Virus record (IMG/VR): IMGVR_UViG_3300022744_000048
Span: 1-42,685 of that record
Source of the DNA: a virus
Direction: 5' to 3' (one strand)
DNA: 42,685 bases
Part shown: positions 17,181-24,508 of the stretch, in pieces
How the letters are laid out: each line of letters begins with the position of its first letter
Numbering within the stretch: the stretch's first letter is position 1
The notes under the pieces: generated by a model
Database searches by the model: none
The model's input: the letters and a program-made list of their open reading frames with translations, nothing else
What the model was told of the DNA's origin: nothing
Made by a program: the position numbers and the translations under genes

Positions 17181-17211
17181 AAAAAGTACCTTTCAAGTTG
17201 TAGGGGAGTGC

Positions 17212-17242
17212 AGTATATTAGGCACTTGCCGAATCCGTCAAG
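17212..17242 (-). promoter_or_regulatory. Class II operator-promoter (site C), divergent region
   Basis: The dyad CTTGCCGAATCCGTCAAG (17225-17242) matches the CTTGAC-N6-GTCAAG operator with one mismatch. On the minus strand TTGACG (17241-17236) is a -35 and TATACT (17217-17212) a -10 with an 18-bp spacer, for gene 16425-17180. The same 83-bp gap must also hold the rightward promoter for the helicase at 17264, for which I see no strong hexamers. Confidence 0.65.
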
Positions 17243-17263
17243 TAATACGAAATAAATTTCTAT

Positions 17264-19009
17264 ATGAGTCGATTGCGCCCCTATCAAGCAACCATCAAGG
17301 CCGCCGTTTTTCAACATTGGGCGGCCGGGAATAGAAACGTGCTAGTTAAATCCCCCACGGGGTCGGGCAAAACCGTTTTGTTTTCCGACGTCGTGAACAC
17401 CGCCGACCGGGCGGCCGCAGTCATTGCGCACCGATCCGAACTTGTGAGTCAAACAAGCCTCGCACTCGCTCGCGAAGGCGTGCGGCACCGCATCATAGGC
17501 CCTGACTCGCTTCGGAAAAATTGCGTCACCTTGCACATGGCCGAATTGAACCGGTCGTTCTACGATCCCGGCGCGCGTGTGGGGGCCTGCGGCGTTGATA
17601 CGCTCGTTAATCGCGACGTTTCGCAGGATTCATGGTTTCGTCAAGTCGGCTTGTGGGTACAAGACGAAACGCACCATTTATTGAGGTCGAACAAATGGGG
17701 TCGAGCAATTGAAATGTTCCCCAACGCTTACGGGCTAGGGGTGACAGCCACGCCCGCACGCGCCGACGGTGCCGGGTTGGGAGCGCACGCCGACGGGGTG
17801 TTTCATGCAATGGTCAACGGCCCCGAAATGCGCGATTTGATCGACGCGGGGTATATGACCGATTACAAGATTTTTGCACCCCCGAGCGACGTCGACTATT
17901 CCGAGGTGACGGTTACGGCCTCGGGTGATTACTCGCCCGCCAAACTGCGCGCGGCGGTTCACGCATCCGACAAAATCGTCGGCGACGTGGTGCGGCACTA
18001 TAAAACCGTGTGCATGGAAAAGCTCGGTCGGTTGGGGTTGGGCGTGACCTTCGCGGTCGACGTTGACGCAGCGAAAGAAATCGCCGCAGCCTTCAAGGCC
18101 GCAGGCGTGCCCGCCGAAATCGTGAGCGCGAAAACGCCCGACATACTGCGCATTCAAATTCTGCAACGGTTCAAGCGTCGGGAAATTTTGCAACTCGTGA
18201 ACGTCGATTTGTTCGGCGAGGGTTTCGACTTGCCCGCAATCGAAGTCGTTTCGATGGTGCGAAAAACCGAGAGTTGGCCGCTATATGTGCAGCAATTCGG
18301 GCGCGCGTTACGCCTCATGATCGACCCGGCAATCGCGACCCATTGGGATGCGTACACGAACGAGCAACGCCGCGCGCACATAGCGGCAAGCGGCAAGCCT
18401 TACGCCCTGATTATTGACCACGTCGGGAACGTGATCAGGCACGGTTTACCCGACGCGCCGAGGGTCGACACCCTAGACGCCCGGGCAAAACGCAGCTCGG
18501 GGGCATCTGACGCGATCCCGACGCGTATTTGTGCGAACGACAACGTCGGGGGAACCGGCGAGGTTTGCGCGCAAACATACGAGCGGTTCCATAAATGCTG
18601 CCCGTTTTGCGGGTTCTACCCCGAACCCCCGGCACGCAACGCACCCGAGTTCGTCGACGGTGACTTGCACGAACTCGACGCTGAAACGCTCGCCGCCCTG
18701 CGTGGTCGCGTGATCCAACTCGACGCCGCCCCGGTCGTGCCCCAACACCTCGACCCAATCGCGGCGGCCGGTGCGCGCAAAGCTCAACTCGCCCGGGTCA
18801 ACGCTCAATTTTTCTTGCGCGAATTAATCGCACTTTGGTCGGGTTGGCAACGCACGAAAGGTTATGACGATTCGCAAAGTTACCGAATTTTTTACCACAC
18901 GTTTAACATTGACGTTTTGAGCGCGCAGGCGTTGGGGCGAAGTGAAGCCGAAGCCCTCGCCGCCCGGATCAAAGCGGTACTCGATCAACATGGAGTTATT
19001 GCAGCATGA
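17264..19009 (+). CDS. Superfamily 2 DNA/RNA helicase
   Basis: Encodes 581 aa. Motifs in order: Q-like LRPYQ (residues 4-8), Walker A SPTGSGKT (K36), DExH box DETHH (134-138), GVTATPAR (motif III), FGEGFDLPAIE (motif V), QQFGRALR (motif VI). After the core comes a cysteine group (CANDN, then CCPFCG), a likely zinc ribbon, and a C-terminal helical domain. It resembles phage helicases of the type used to unwind origins or branched DNA. There is no ribosome site before ATG 17264, so translation may be leaderless. It heads the rightward replication operon. Confidence 0.93.
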   Translation: MSRLRPYQATIKAAVFQHWAAGNRNVLVKSPTGSGKTVLFSDVVNTADRAAAVIAHRSELVSQTSLALAREGVRHRIIGPDSLRKNCVTLHMAELNRSFYDPGARVGACGVDTLVNRDVSQDSWFRQVGLWVQDETHHLLRSNKWGRAIEMFPNAYGLGVTATPARADGAGLGAHADGVFHAMVNGPEMRDLIDAGYMTDYKIFAPPSDVDYSEVTVTASGDYSPAKLRAAVHASDKIVGDVVRHYKTVCMEKLGRLGLGVTFAVDVDAAKEIAAAFKAAGVPAEIVSAKTPDILRIQILQRFKRREILQLVNVDLFGEGFDLPAIEVVSMVRKTESWPLYVQQFGRALRLMIDPAIATHWDAYTNEQRRAHIAASGKPYALIIDHVGNVIRHGLPDAPRVDTLDARAKRSSGASDAIPTRICANDNVGGTGEVCAQTYERFHKCCPFCGFYPEPPARNAPEFVDGDLHELDAETLAALRGRVIQLDAAPVVPQHLDPIAAAGARKAQLARVNAQFFLRELIALWSGWQRTKGYDDSQSYRIFYHTFNIDVLSAQALGRSEAEALAARIKAVLDQHGVIAA

Positions 19010-19314
19010 AAAAACCGTTAGTCGTTGTCCCAATTAGCGGCGGTAAAGATTCGCAAGCGTGCCTAAAACTCGCGATTGAAAATTTTGGGAATCAAAACGT
19101 GCGAGGGCTTTTTTGTGATACCAAATGGGAACATCCCTTGACTTACGAACACGTCGAAAAAATGAAAACGCTTTATGGCGTCGAAATCGACAAGGTGAAC
19201 GCGGGTTCGGTCGAAGAAAAAATAATAAAGCACGGCACATTCCCGGTCGGCGGGCAAAGGTTTTGCACCGAGGAATTGAAGTTGTGGCCCGCCAAACGCT
19301 ATTACCATTTTTAG
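19006..19314 (+). CDS. PAPS reductase-like protein, N-terminal part (frameshifted)
   Basis: Encodes 102 aa before a TAG stop. The P-loop SGGKDS (residues 11-16) and GLFCDTKWEHPLTYEH identify the adenine-nucleotide alpha-hydrolase fold of PAPS reductases and DndC-like proteins. The start overlaps the helicase stop (ATGA). The homologous C-terminal half is intact in the -1 frame (19311-19760). The break is at a run of five T (19308-19312): CAT TTT TAG. One additional T, or a -1 ribosomal slip, restores a 251-aa protein. Either a sequencing error, a mutation or programmed frameshifting. Confidence 0.8.
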   Translation: MKKPLVVVPISGGKDSQACLKLAIENFGNQNVRGLFCDTKWEHPLTYEHVEKMKTLYGVEIDKVNAGSVEEKIIKHGTFPVGGQRFCTEELKLWPAKRYYHF

Positions 19315-19760
19315 CCGCAAGTTTCGGCGAAGGGTTTGAAGTTTGGTTAGGTATGCGATCTGATGAAAGTCGCGAACGATCAGTTCGGTACGCCGGGAAA
19401 GTCGGTTCTGACGTGTATGCACCGCACGAAGTTTTACACAAATTTCCGAAACGCTTGGAAAAATTGGGCGTCATGTTTCGACTGCCGATTCTCGAATGGT
19501 CAGTCGACGACGTGAAAGATTATGTCGGTTCGGAAAATTTGAACCCGCTCTATAACCACGGGTTTGACCGTGTCGGGTGTTTTCCTTGCGAAGCGGGCGG
19601 CGAGGCTACGCGCGAACGTGCGTACAACTTTGACGATTTCGGTCGCGAACAACATCGGCGAGTTATTGCAATTTCAAAAGTGATTGATAAGCCGGTTTGG
19701 CGAACAAAATCCCGTCAACATTTGAACGACGGCCCGGGATGTTCTTTTTGCAGTTGGTGA
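19311..19760 (+). CDS. PAPS reductase-like protein, C-terminal part (-1 frame)
   Basis: An open frame of 149 codons that continues the preceding protein after the T-run. It starts at the Leu codon 19311, where a -1 shift would land. Contents: FGEGFEVWLGMRSDESRERS, a linker, then GCFPCEAGG and GCSFCSW at the end. The two CxxC pairs, with RFC in the N-terminal half, could hold an iron-sulfur cluster as in DndC and assimilatory reductases. It may participate in nucleotide or tRNA/DNA thiolation, or in sulfur metabolism; the exact substrate cannot be inferred. Confidence 0.75.
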   Translation, partial: LAASFGEGFEVWLGMRSDESRERSVRYAGKVGSDVYAPHEVLHKFPKRLEKLGVMFRLPILEWSVDDVKDYVGSENLNPLYNHGFDRVGCFPCEAGGEATRERAYNFDDFGREQHRRVIAISKVIDKPVWRTKSRQHLNDGPGCSFCSW

Positions 19761-19769
19761 GGTTTGAAA

Positions 19770-20255
19770 ATGAGAAATTTGCACGAATGGGCGCGACGTT
19801 GGGGCATCCCCCTTGAATGCTTGCGCGACCTACAAACGACCCTCGGCACCTATACGCCCCCGCTCGCACCCGACGCCCCCGGGGTGGGTAAGTCCGAAGC
19901 GTGGGCACAAAGCGCGATCCGCATCGAAGCGAGTCAAAAAGGGTGTTACCTATTCCGTAACAACGTCGGCGCGTTGCAAGACAAATCGGGCCGCCTCGTG
20001 CGCTATGGCCTCGCCAACGACTCGAAAGAGTTGAACGAAAAATTGAAATCGGCCGACCTCGTGGGGTTTCGCCCGCTCATGATCGAACCGCACCACGTTG
20101 GGCACATGGTCGCGCAGTTTTTGTGCCGTGAAGTAAAAGAACCGGGATGGCAATACACGGGCGCGGATCGCGAACCGGCGCAGCTTGCGTGGGCGAACAT
20201 GATCAACGCCCGGGGCGGTGACGCGGGGTTTGCAACCGGCCCCGGTACTTTATAA
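19770..20255 (+). CDS. VRR-NUC domain nuclease
   Basis: Encodes 161 aa. ATG 19770 is preceded by GAGG at good spacing; a TTG 6 nt upstream is possible. After an N-terminal helical segment, residues about 45-145 show the VRR-NUC pattern: SEAWAQSAIRIEASQKGC, LFRNNVGALQDK, SADLVGFRP, and CREVKEPGWQ with the E-x-K of the PD-(D/E)XK core. This phage-common family is thought to process branched DNA. It follows the PAPS reductase-like gene by 9 bp. Confidence 0.82.
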   Translation: MRNLHEWARRWGIPLECLRDLQTTLGTYTPPLAPDAPGVGKSEAWAQSAIRIEASQKGCYLFRNNVGALQDKSGRLVRYGLANDSKELNEKLKSADLVGFRPLMIEPHHVGHMVAQFLCREVKEPGWQYTGADREPAQLAWANMINARGGDAGFATGPGTL

Positions 20256-20284
20256 CTTGACGAACCCGTCAACTCGAATACAAT
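20256..20284 (+). promoter_or_regulatory. Class II operator-promoter of the TetR-like gene (site D)
   Basis: -35 TTGACG (20257-20262), 16-bp spacer, -10 TACAAT (20279-20284). The dyad TTGAC-N6-GTCAA (20257-20272) lies between the hexamers. The ATG at 20291 is 6 nt after the -10, so the transcript should start at or next to the A of ATG (leaderless). The arrangement suggests autorepression by the adjacent TetR-like product. Confidence 0.75.
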
Positions 20285-20290
20285 TTCCCA

Positions 20291-20605
20291 ATGTCAAAAA
20301 ATCAACCCAAACTAGAAGCCCGCGAACGGATCGCCCAAATCCTCGCCGCAGCCCTCGCAATCGCACCCCGCAAGGGTTATGCGCGCATTACGCGCGAGGA
20401 AATCGCCGAGCGTGCGAAGGTGCCCCCGTCGCTCATTACTTACCATTTCGGCACCATGCCCGAGCTACGTCGCGACATCATGCGCGAGGCCGTTCGCGTT
20501 GAATGCTTGCCGGTAATTGCGCAAGGTTTGGCGGCGAAGGATCGCCACGCAATGAAAGCCCCCGAGGAAATTCGCGCACGCGCAATCGAATCACTACGGG
20601 GTTAA
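20291..20605 (+). CDS. Short TetR-like DNA-binding regulator
   Basis: Encodes 104 aa. Residues about 10-58 match the TetR N-terminal domain: RERIAQILAAALAIAPRKGY, then ITREEIAERAKVPPSLITYH (helix-turn-helix) and FGTMPELRRDIMREAV. TetR proteins are usually about 200 aa with a ligand/dimerisation domain. Here only about 45 residues follow, so it is a minimal form. The gene has its own promoter with a TTGAC-N6-GTCAA dyad that recurs in front of three other operons, so it is the best candidate for the early-gene regulator. There is no ribosome site. Confidence 0.8.
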   Translation: MSKNQPKLEARERIAQILAAALAIAPRKGYARITREEIAERAKVPPSLITYHFGTMPELRRDIMREAVRVECLPVIAQGLAAKDRHAMKAPEEIRARAIESLRG

Positions 20606-20608
20606 ATC

Positions 20609-22984
20609 GTGCAATCATTGCCCCCGGCCCTCGCGCCGCTTGCCGCGTATCGGCAATTTCTTTGTTATCAACTCGTGCCGAGTTCACGCCCCGGCAAAAT
20701 GGATAAATTGCCCGTGTCGCCCCATACCGGGCACACATGCGCCGCGCACGACCCCGCCAATTGGACAACGGCCGAACACGCGTGCGCGGTCGCGACGCAT
20801 TGGGGCGCAGGCTTCGGCGTGGGCTTCGTGTTCACTGCGAACGATCCGTTCTTTTTCGTCGATATTGACGAATGTTTCGACGGCAAGGTGTGGTCGACCA
20901 CGGCCCAAAAGGTCGCCGCGTTGTTTCCCGGTGCCGCTATGGAATTGAGCCAATCCGGCCGGGGGGTGCACATTTTCGGTATGGGGCAAGCCCCGGCGCA
21001 CGGCAAGAAAAACGCCGCGCTCGGCATGGAGTTTTATACCGAATTACGCTTTGCAGCCTTGACCGGCGTCGGCGCAATGGGTAACGCAGCAACCGACCAC
21101 ACGGCGGCCCTCTATGCGATCACGGCTGACTATTTTCCCCCGGGTGCGGGTATGGGTGCCGACGGCGACTTTTCGTTGTCTGACGCCCCCGTCGCTGAAT
21201 GGCGAGGCCCTACCGACGACGCCGAGTTGTTGCGCCGTGCGTTGAACTCACGAAGCGCGGCCGGTGCGTTCGGCACCCGGGCGAGTTTTGCCGACCTTTG
21301 GGACGCGAACGCCGAGGTGTTGGCTAAGGTGTACCCCGACGGCGGCGGGCGCATGTATGACGCCTCACAAGCCGACGCGGCCCTCGTGTCACATTTGGCA
21401 TTTTGGACGGGTCGCCACGGCACGCGAATTTTGTCCCTTATGCGTCAGTCGAAACTCGTGCGCGAAAAATGGAGTCGTGAAGATTACTTACCCCGCACGA
21501 TTGCCGAAATCCTCGCGCGCCCGGGTGACGTGTTGACCGACAAGGCCCCCGAACCGCCGAGCGTGCCGCAGGCGGCCGCCGAAGCCCCCACGCAGTCCGA
21601 CGTCACCGGCAACACCTTTTTGCAGCCTGACGCGCAAAAGGCCCTTTTTAATGGCTGCGTCTACGTGCAAGACCGGCACCGCGTTTTAGTACCGGGCGGG
21701 GCCTTGTTGAAACCCGATCAATTCCGGGTCGCGTTCGGCGGTTACGCGTTCGCTATGGATGCAGTCAACGAACGAACAAGTCGCAACGCGTGGGAAGCGT
21801 TCACCGAATCGCAAGTTTTGCGCGCACCCCGGGCCGACACGATTTGTTTTAAACCCAACGAGGCTCCCGGGGCGATATTGAACGACGCGGGTCGCCTGCG
21901 CGTTAATACCTATTGGCCCGCCAACGTGCGGCGAAGTGTGGGCGACGTGACGCCCTTCGTCGATCACTTGCGCCGCGTCTTGCCTGACGAACGCGATCAA
22001 CAAATCTTATTGTCTTACATGGCCGCATGTGTGCAACACAAGGGGGTTAAATTCCCGTGGGCACCCGTCTTGCAAGGTGCCGAGGGTAACGGTAAAACGC
22101 TTTTTTCAGCCTGCGTTGCCGAGGCGGTCGGGCAACATTACACGCATTGGCCGAAAGCAAAAGACATTCTGAGCGACTTCAACGGATGGATCGCGAACAA
22201 AGTTTTTATCGCCTTGGAAGAATTGCGCGGGTCGGATCACCTTTCAACCGAGGATATTGTCGAGGCGTTGAAAACCTTGATTACCGGGGGCATGGGCATT
22301 CAGGTTCAATTTAAGGGCGTGGATCAGGAATCCATGAGTATTTGCGCGAATTTTTTGATCACCACGAACTACCGAACCGCCATTCGCAAGACGCCCGACA
22401 ACGCTCGCCGCTTCGCCTTGTTCTACACGGCCCAACAAACAAAGGCCGATATTGATCGTTCGGGCATGGGCGGCGATTACTTCCCCCGCCTTTATGACTG
22501 GCTCAAGCATCAAGACGGGTTCGCGATTGTTTCCGAGTTGCTTCACACGTACCCAATAAACCCCGAGTTCAACCCCGCCGGATCAATGCACCGCGCGCCC
22601 GATACGTCGACAACCGACCTCGCAATCGTCGAGAGTCGCGGCGGCGTCGAGCAACAAATCGCCGAGGTGATCGCGCAAGACACGCCCGGATTTATGGGCG
22701 GTTGGGTTTCGTCGGTCATGCTCGACCGCTTGATCACCGACACGCTCAAAATGGGCAACCGTTTGTCGCACATGAAACGGCGCGAAATGTTGCAGGGCAT
22801 GGGGTACATATTGCACCCCGGGCTAGTCGACGGCCGCGTAAACAACCCGGTGCAGCCTGACGGGCGCAAACCTCAATTGTTCATTTTGGCGAATCACCCC
22901 GACGCCCGGATCGTGGGGGCCGCCGACATTGCCCGGGCCTATAGCCTCGCGCAGTCGACAAGCCCGTTCAAGGTGCAATCATGA
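20609..22984 (+). CDS. Primase-helicase (primpol N terminus, DUF5906-like helicase)
   Basis: Encodes 791 aa from GTG 20609, 3 bp after the regulator gene. The N-terminal domain resembles archaeo-eukaryotic primase-polymerases: FFFVDIDE (D85, D87) and SGRGVHIFG. A linker (about 310-345) leads to an SF3/DUF5906-type ATPase: Walker A GAEGNGKT (K496), Walker B-like KVFIALEEL, and ANFLITTNYR (sensor). The C terminus is a winged-helix-like region. This architecture is seen in phages such as NrS-1 and supplies priming and unwinding. With the family B polymerase it forms a self-sufficient replisome. Confidence 0.9.
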   Translation: MQSLPPALAPLAAYRQFLCYQLVPSSRPGKMDKLPVSPHTGHTCAAHDPANWTTAEHACAVATHWGAGFGVGFVFTANDPFFFVDIDECFDGKVWSTTAQKVAALFPGAAMELSQSGRGVHIFGMGQAPAHGKKNAALGMEFYTELRFAALTGVGAMGNAATDHTAALYAITADYFPPGAGMGADGDFSLSDAPVAEWRGPTDDAELLRRALNSRSAAGAFGTRASFADLWDANAEVLAKVYPDGGGRMYDASQADAALVSHLAFWTGRHGTRILSLMRQSKLVREKWSREDYLPRTIAEILARPGDVLTDKAPEPPSVPQAAAEAPTQSDVTGNTFLQPDAQKALFNGCVYVQDRHRVLVPGGALLKPDQFRVAFGGYAFAMDAVNERTSRNAWEAFTESQVLRAPRADTICFKPNEAPGAILNDAGRLRVNTYWPANVRRSVGDVTPFVDHLRRVLPDERDQQILLSYMAACVQHKGVKFPWAPVLQGAEGNGKTLFSACVAEAVGQHYTHWPKAKDILSDFNGWIANKVFIALEELRGSDHLSTEDIVEALKTLITGGMGIQVQFKGVDQESMSICANFLITTNYRTAIRKTPDNARRFALFYTAQQTKADIDRSGMGGDYFPRLYDWLKHQDGFAIVSELLHTYPINPEFNPAGSMHRAPDTSTTDLAIVESRGGVEQQIAEVIAQDTPGFMGGWVSSVMLDRLITDTLKMGNRLSHMKRREMLQGMGYILHPGLVDGRVNNPVQPDGRKPQLFILANHPDARIVGAADIARAYSLAQSTSPFKVQS

Positions 22985-23163
22985 CCGGCAAGCCTCTACC
23001 CCACACGGGGGACGATTTAAAACGCCTGCGCGCCCGTTTGATGCGTCGGCGGGCCGCTCACATTAACGAGGGGCGCACCGCCCTTGCGGTTGAAGTCCTC
23101 GCCATAATTCGGATGTGTGATACACTGGCCGCGCCTGCGAAGGCTCCGAGGCTCCAAGGTTGA
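22981..23163 (+). CDS. Small hypothetical basic protein
   Basis: Encodes 60 aa, overlaps the primase-helicase stop by 4 bp (ATGA). It is helical and basic (DDLKRLRARLMRRRAAHINE). It is the last gene of the rightward operon, with a strong terminator 10 bp downstream. No family is recognised. Position suggests a replication accessory, but that is a guess. Confidence 0.65.
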   Translation: MTGKPLPHTGDDLKRLRARLMRRRAAHINEGRTALAVEVLAIIRMCDTLAAPAKAPRLQG

Positions 23164-23173
23164 GGGAAACGGG

Positions 23174-23209
23174 AAATCCCCCGGGTTTGATTACTCGGGG
23201 GATTTTTTT
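23174..23209 (+). terminator. Rho-independent terminator after the replication operon
   Basis: A perfect 10-bp stem (AAATCCCCCG at 23174-23183 with CGGGGGATTT at 23196-23205), a 12-nt loop and a run of seven T (23203-23209). It ends rightward transcription from 17264 and also covers the stop of the convergent gene at 23208. On the minus strand there is no matching T-run, so it is mainly one-directional. Confidence 0.93.
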
Positions 23210-23444
23210 ATTTGGGGATACTGCGAACCCATTCACGCTCGATTGCGTCGAGTAATAGGTTTAAGGCCCGGATTTTGCCGCCTGACGTGTGGCGAGCTTG
23301 CGCCCCGTGGGTTGAAAAGTCGCCGTCGGGATAAATCACCCGGTACACCCCGGGCAACTTTTCAAAGCGCAGGCACATTGGGTGCCCTTGAACCTTGAGT
23401 TCAAGCCCCGCGACAATCGCCGCGAGTTCTTTCGGGCCGGTCAT
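23208..23444 (-). CDS. Hypothetical protein (78 aa)
   Basis: Encodes 78 aa. ATG 23444 overlaps the stop of the preceding 37-aa gene (TAATG); the ATG at 23471 would lie inside that gene. The product is a compact alpha/beta protein (LELKVQGHPMCLRFEKLPGV, then IYPDGDFSTH). No family is recognised. It is the second gene of the cassette behind promoter copy 2. Confidence 0.65.
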   Translation of the reverse strand: MTGPKELAAIVAGLELKVQGHPMCLRFEKLPGVYRVIYPDGDFSTHGAQARHTSGGKIRALNLLLDAIEREWVRSIPK

Positions 23445-23557
23445 TAGATAAACCCCAAAATGGGATGCCAATGAGTCAGCAAAGCCCCGCGATTTACAGC
23501 ATCGATGAATTCCCGCATTGATGCGAAATATGCTTCGCGCATAAGATTTTCAGTCAT
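23444..23557 (-). CDS. Small hypothetical protein (37 aa)
   Basis: A 37-aa gene starting at ATG 23557, with GAGG 8 nt upstream, directly behind class I promoter copy 2 and TAATG-coupled to 23208-23444. The sequence starts MTENLMREAYFASMREFIDA and ends HWHPILGFI. The frame is open further upstream, but only through the promoter, so the short start is preferred. No function known. Confidence 0.55.
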   Translation of the reverse strand: MTENLMREAYFASMREFIDAVNRGALLTHWHPILGFI

Positions 23558-23569
23558 TTTGTGACCTCG

Positions 23570-23637
23570 TGTTGTTGATGGCTCAATTATGCAACACGAA
23601 ATCAAATAACGCAATACCCAATTGCAACGCGGGGTTA
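23570..23637 (-). promoter_or_regulatory. Class I leftward promoter repeat, copy 2
   Basis: Minus strand: -35 TTGCGT (23614-23609), 17-bp spacer, -10 CATAAT (23591-23586), leader GAGCCATCAACAAC. The upstream part (TAACCCCGCGTTGCAATTGG) is shared only with copy 3 and begins at the stop codon of the upstream gene. It drives the 37-aa and 78-aa genes. Confidence 0.75.
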
Positions 23638-23787
23638 TTCTAGTAATTCGTACCCGCCGAGCAACGCAAGCAACTTGCGGCGAAGTGCCTTTGCCGAGGC
23701 GAACAAGCCCGCAGCCTTTAGCGTCTTGATCCGGGCGCGAAGGTCGTCGGCTTCGCGTTGCTGCGTGGGGGTTAGCGTGCGGCGCAT
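23635..23787 (-). CDS. Small hypothetical basic protein (50 aa)
   Basis: Encodes 50 aa from ATG 23787, which lies inside the end of the upstream membrane-protein gene (16-bp overlap). It is a helical, basic protein (TLTPTQQREADDLRARIKTL, then GLFASAKALRRKLLALLGGY). The frame is open back to 23868 but that part is a shadow of the upstream gene. No family is recognised. Confidence 0.6.
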   Translation of the reverse strand: MRRTLTPTQQREADDLRARIKTLKAAGLFASAKALRRKLLALLGGYELLE

Positions 23788-23930
23788 AGCAAGAGGCCCA
23801 ACAAGACGACCACAACAACCCACACGAGGCGCGGCGCGCGTGGGCGTTCGTACCGTGTCACCGCGCACCCGTAATCGGCCGTATGCCGAAAGGCTTCGTC
23901 GAGTGTCCGGGCGTAACGTCGAGTATTCAT
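23772..23930 (-). CDS. Small single-span membrane protein (52 aa)
   Basis: Encodes 52 aa from ATG 23930 with ribosome site AAAGG. A soluble N terminus (MNTRRYARTLDEAFRHTADY) is followed by a C-terminal membrane segment (RLVWVVVVVLLGLLLCAAR), so it is a tail-anchored type. It follows the gene at 23975 after a GC hairpin (23952-23967). No family recognised; small early membrane proteins often act in host takeover or superinfection exclusion, but nothing here proves that. Confidence 0.65.
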   Translation of the reverse strand: MNTRRYARTLDEAFRHTADYGCAVTRYERPRAPRLVWVVVVVLLGLLLCAAR

Positions 23931-23951
23931 AGAACGACCTTTCGAGAGTGT

Positions 23952-23967
23952 GGGGGCCTGCACCCCC
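23952..23967 (-). other. Intercistronic GC hairpin
   Basis: GGGGG and CCCCC separated by 6 nt lie between the stop of 23975-24280 and the ribosome site of 23772-23930. A similar hairpin lies at 25818-25838 in the same position of another cassette, followed by the same (A)CACTC-N-CGAAAGGT leader. There is no T-run, so it is more likely an attenuator or mRNA-processing/stability element than a terminator. Confidence 0.5.
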
Positions 23968-23974
23968 GGGGTTG

Positions 23975-24280
23975 TTAGAAGTTGGTATAAAAGCCGGTCG
24001 CCTCGGTGAATGCCGCTTGCAACTTGTCGGCGTACACGTCGCGAACGGCGTCGCCGCATTGCTTCACGTTGACACCGCGCACGCTGAAAAACTCCAAGGT
24101 GTAGAGGTCGGATGCTTCGAGCGTGATTTTGACTTTGTTCGCCTTGTTCTTAGTGCCACGGCCGACGCTGAATTGCAAGAAGTTAGAACCGCCGACAAAG
24201 TTTTTCGATCCGGTCATGACGGCAAAGCGTGTGCCGCCGAGTTGTTGCAGGATGGTTTGCGCGATGGTTGGGTTTTGCAT
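23975..24280 (-). CDS. Conserved phage hypothetical protein (101 aa)
   Basis: Encodes 101 aa, starting ATG 24280 with a GGAG ribosome site behind promoter copy 3. The pattern FAVMTGSKNFVGGSNFLQFS, then NKVKITLEASDLYTLEFF and GVNVKQCGDAVRDVYADKL, recurs as an uncharacterised small protein in many phages and bacteria. It is probably a small alpha/beta protein. No function known. Confidence 0.75.
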   Translation of the reverse strand: MQNPTIAQTILQQLGGTRFAVMTGSKNFVGGSNFLQFSVGRGTKNKANKVKITLEASDLYTLEFFSVRGVNVKQCGDAVRDVYADKLQAAFTEATGFYTNF

Positions 24281-24290
24281 TTTTAACTCC

Positions 24291-24362
24291 GTTGCGTTGT
24301 TGATGGCTCAATTATGCAATACAAAATTAAATAACGCAATACCCAATTGCAACGCGGGGTTA
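24291..24362 (-). promoter_or_regulatory. Class I leftward promoter repeat, copy 3
   Basis: Minus strand: -35 TTGCGT (24339-24334), 17-bp spacer, -10 CATAAT (24316-24311), leader GAGCCATCAACAACGCAAC. Three base changes in the spacer distinguish it from copies 1, 2 and 4. The upstream end shares TAACCCCGCGTTGCAATTGG with copy 2, including the stop codon of the preceding gene. Confidence 0.75.
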
Positions 24363-24485
24363 TTTGCGCCGAGCAAGTGCCCGGGCGAGCATCATCACCG
24401 CGTCGTCACGGCCGCGCAGGAACGCAAGTCGAAACGCAGTAACGACAAGCCCGACCGGGTACGCGATCAACGCAGGGCCGAACAC
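24360..24485 (-). CDS. Small membrane protein, start uncertain
   Basis: A short open frame directly after the ParB-like gene, ending at 24360. The residues are clearly protein-like with one or two membrane segments (FGPALIAYPVGLVVTAFRLAF) and a basic tail (MMLARALARRK). No ATG fits: GTG 24485 gives 41 aa; an ATA at 24512, overlapping the ParB stop as ATAA, would give 50 aa. Longer in-frame ATGs lie deep inside the ParB-like gene. Start choice is therefore uncertain. Confidence 0.5.
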   Translation of the reverse strand: MFGPALIAYPVGLVVTAFRLAFLRGRDDAVMMLARALARRK

Positions 24486-24508
24486 GAGTGCGAACGTGAT
24501 TTTTTCTT

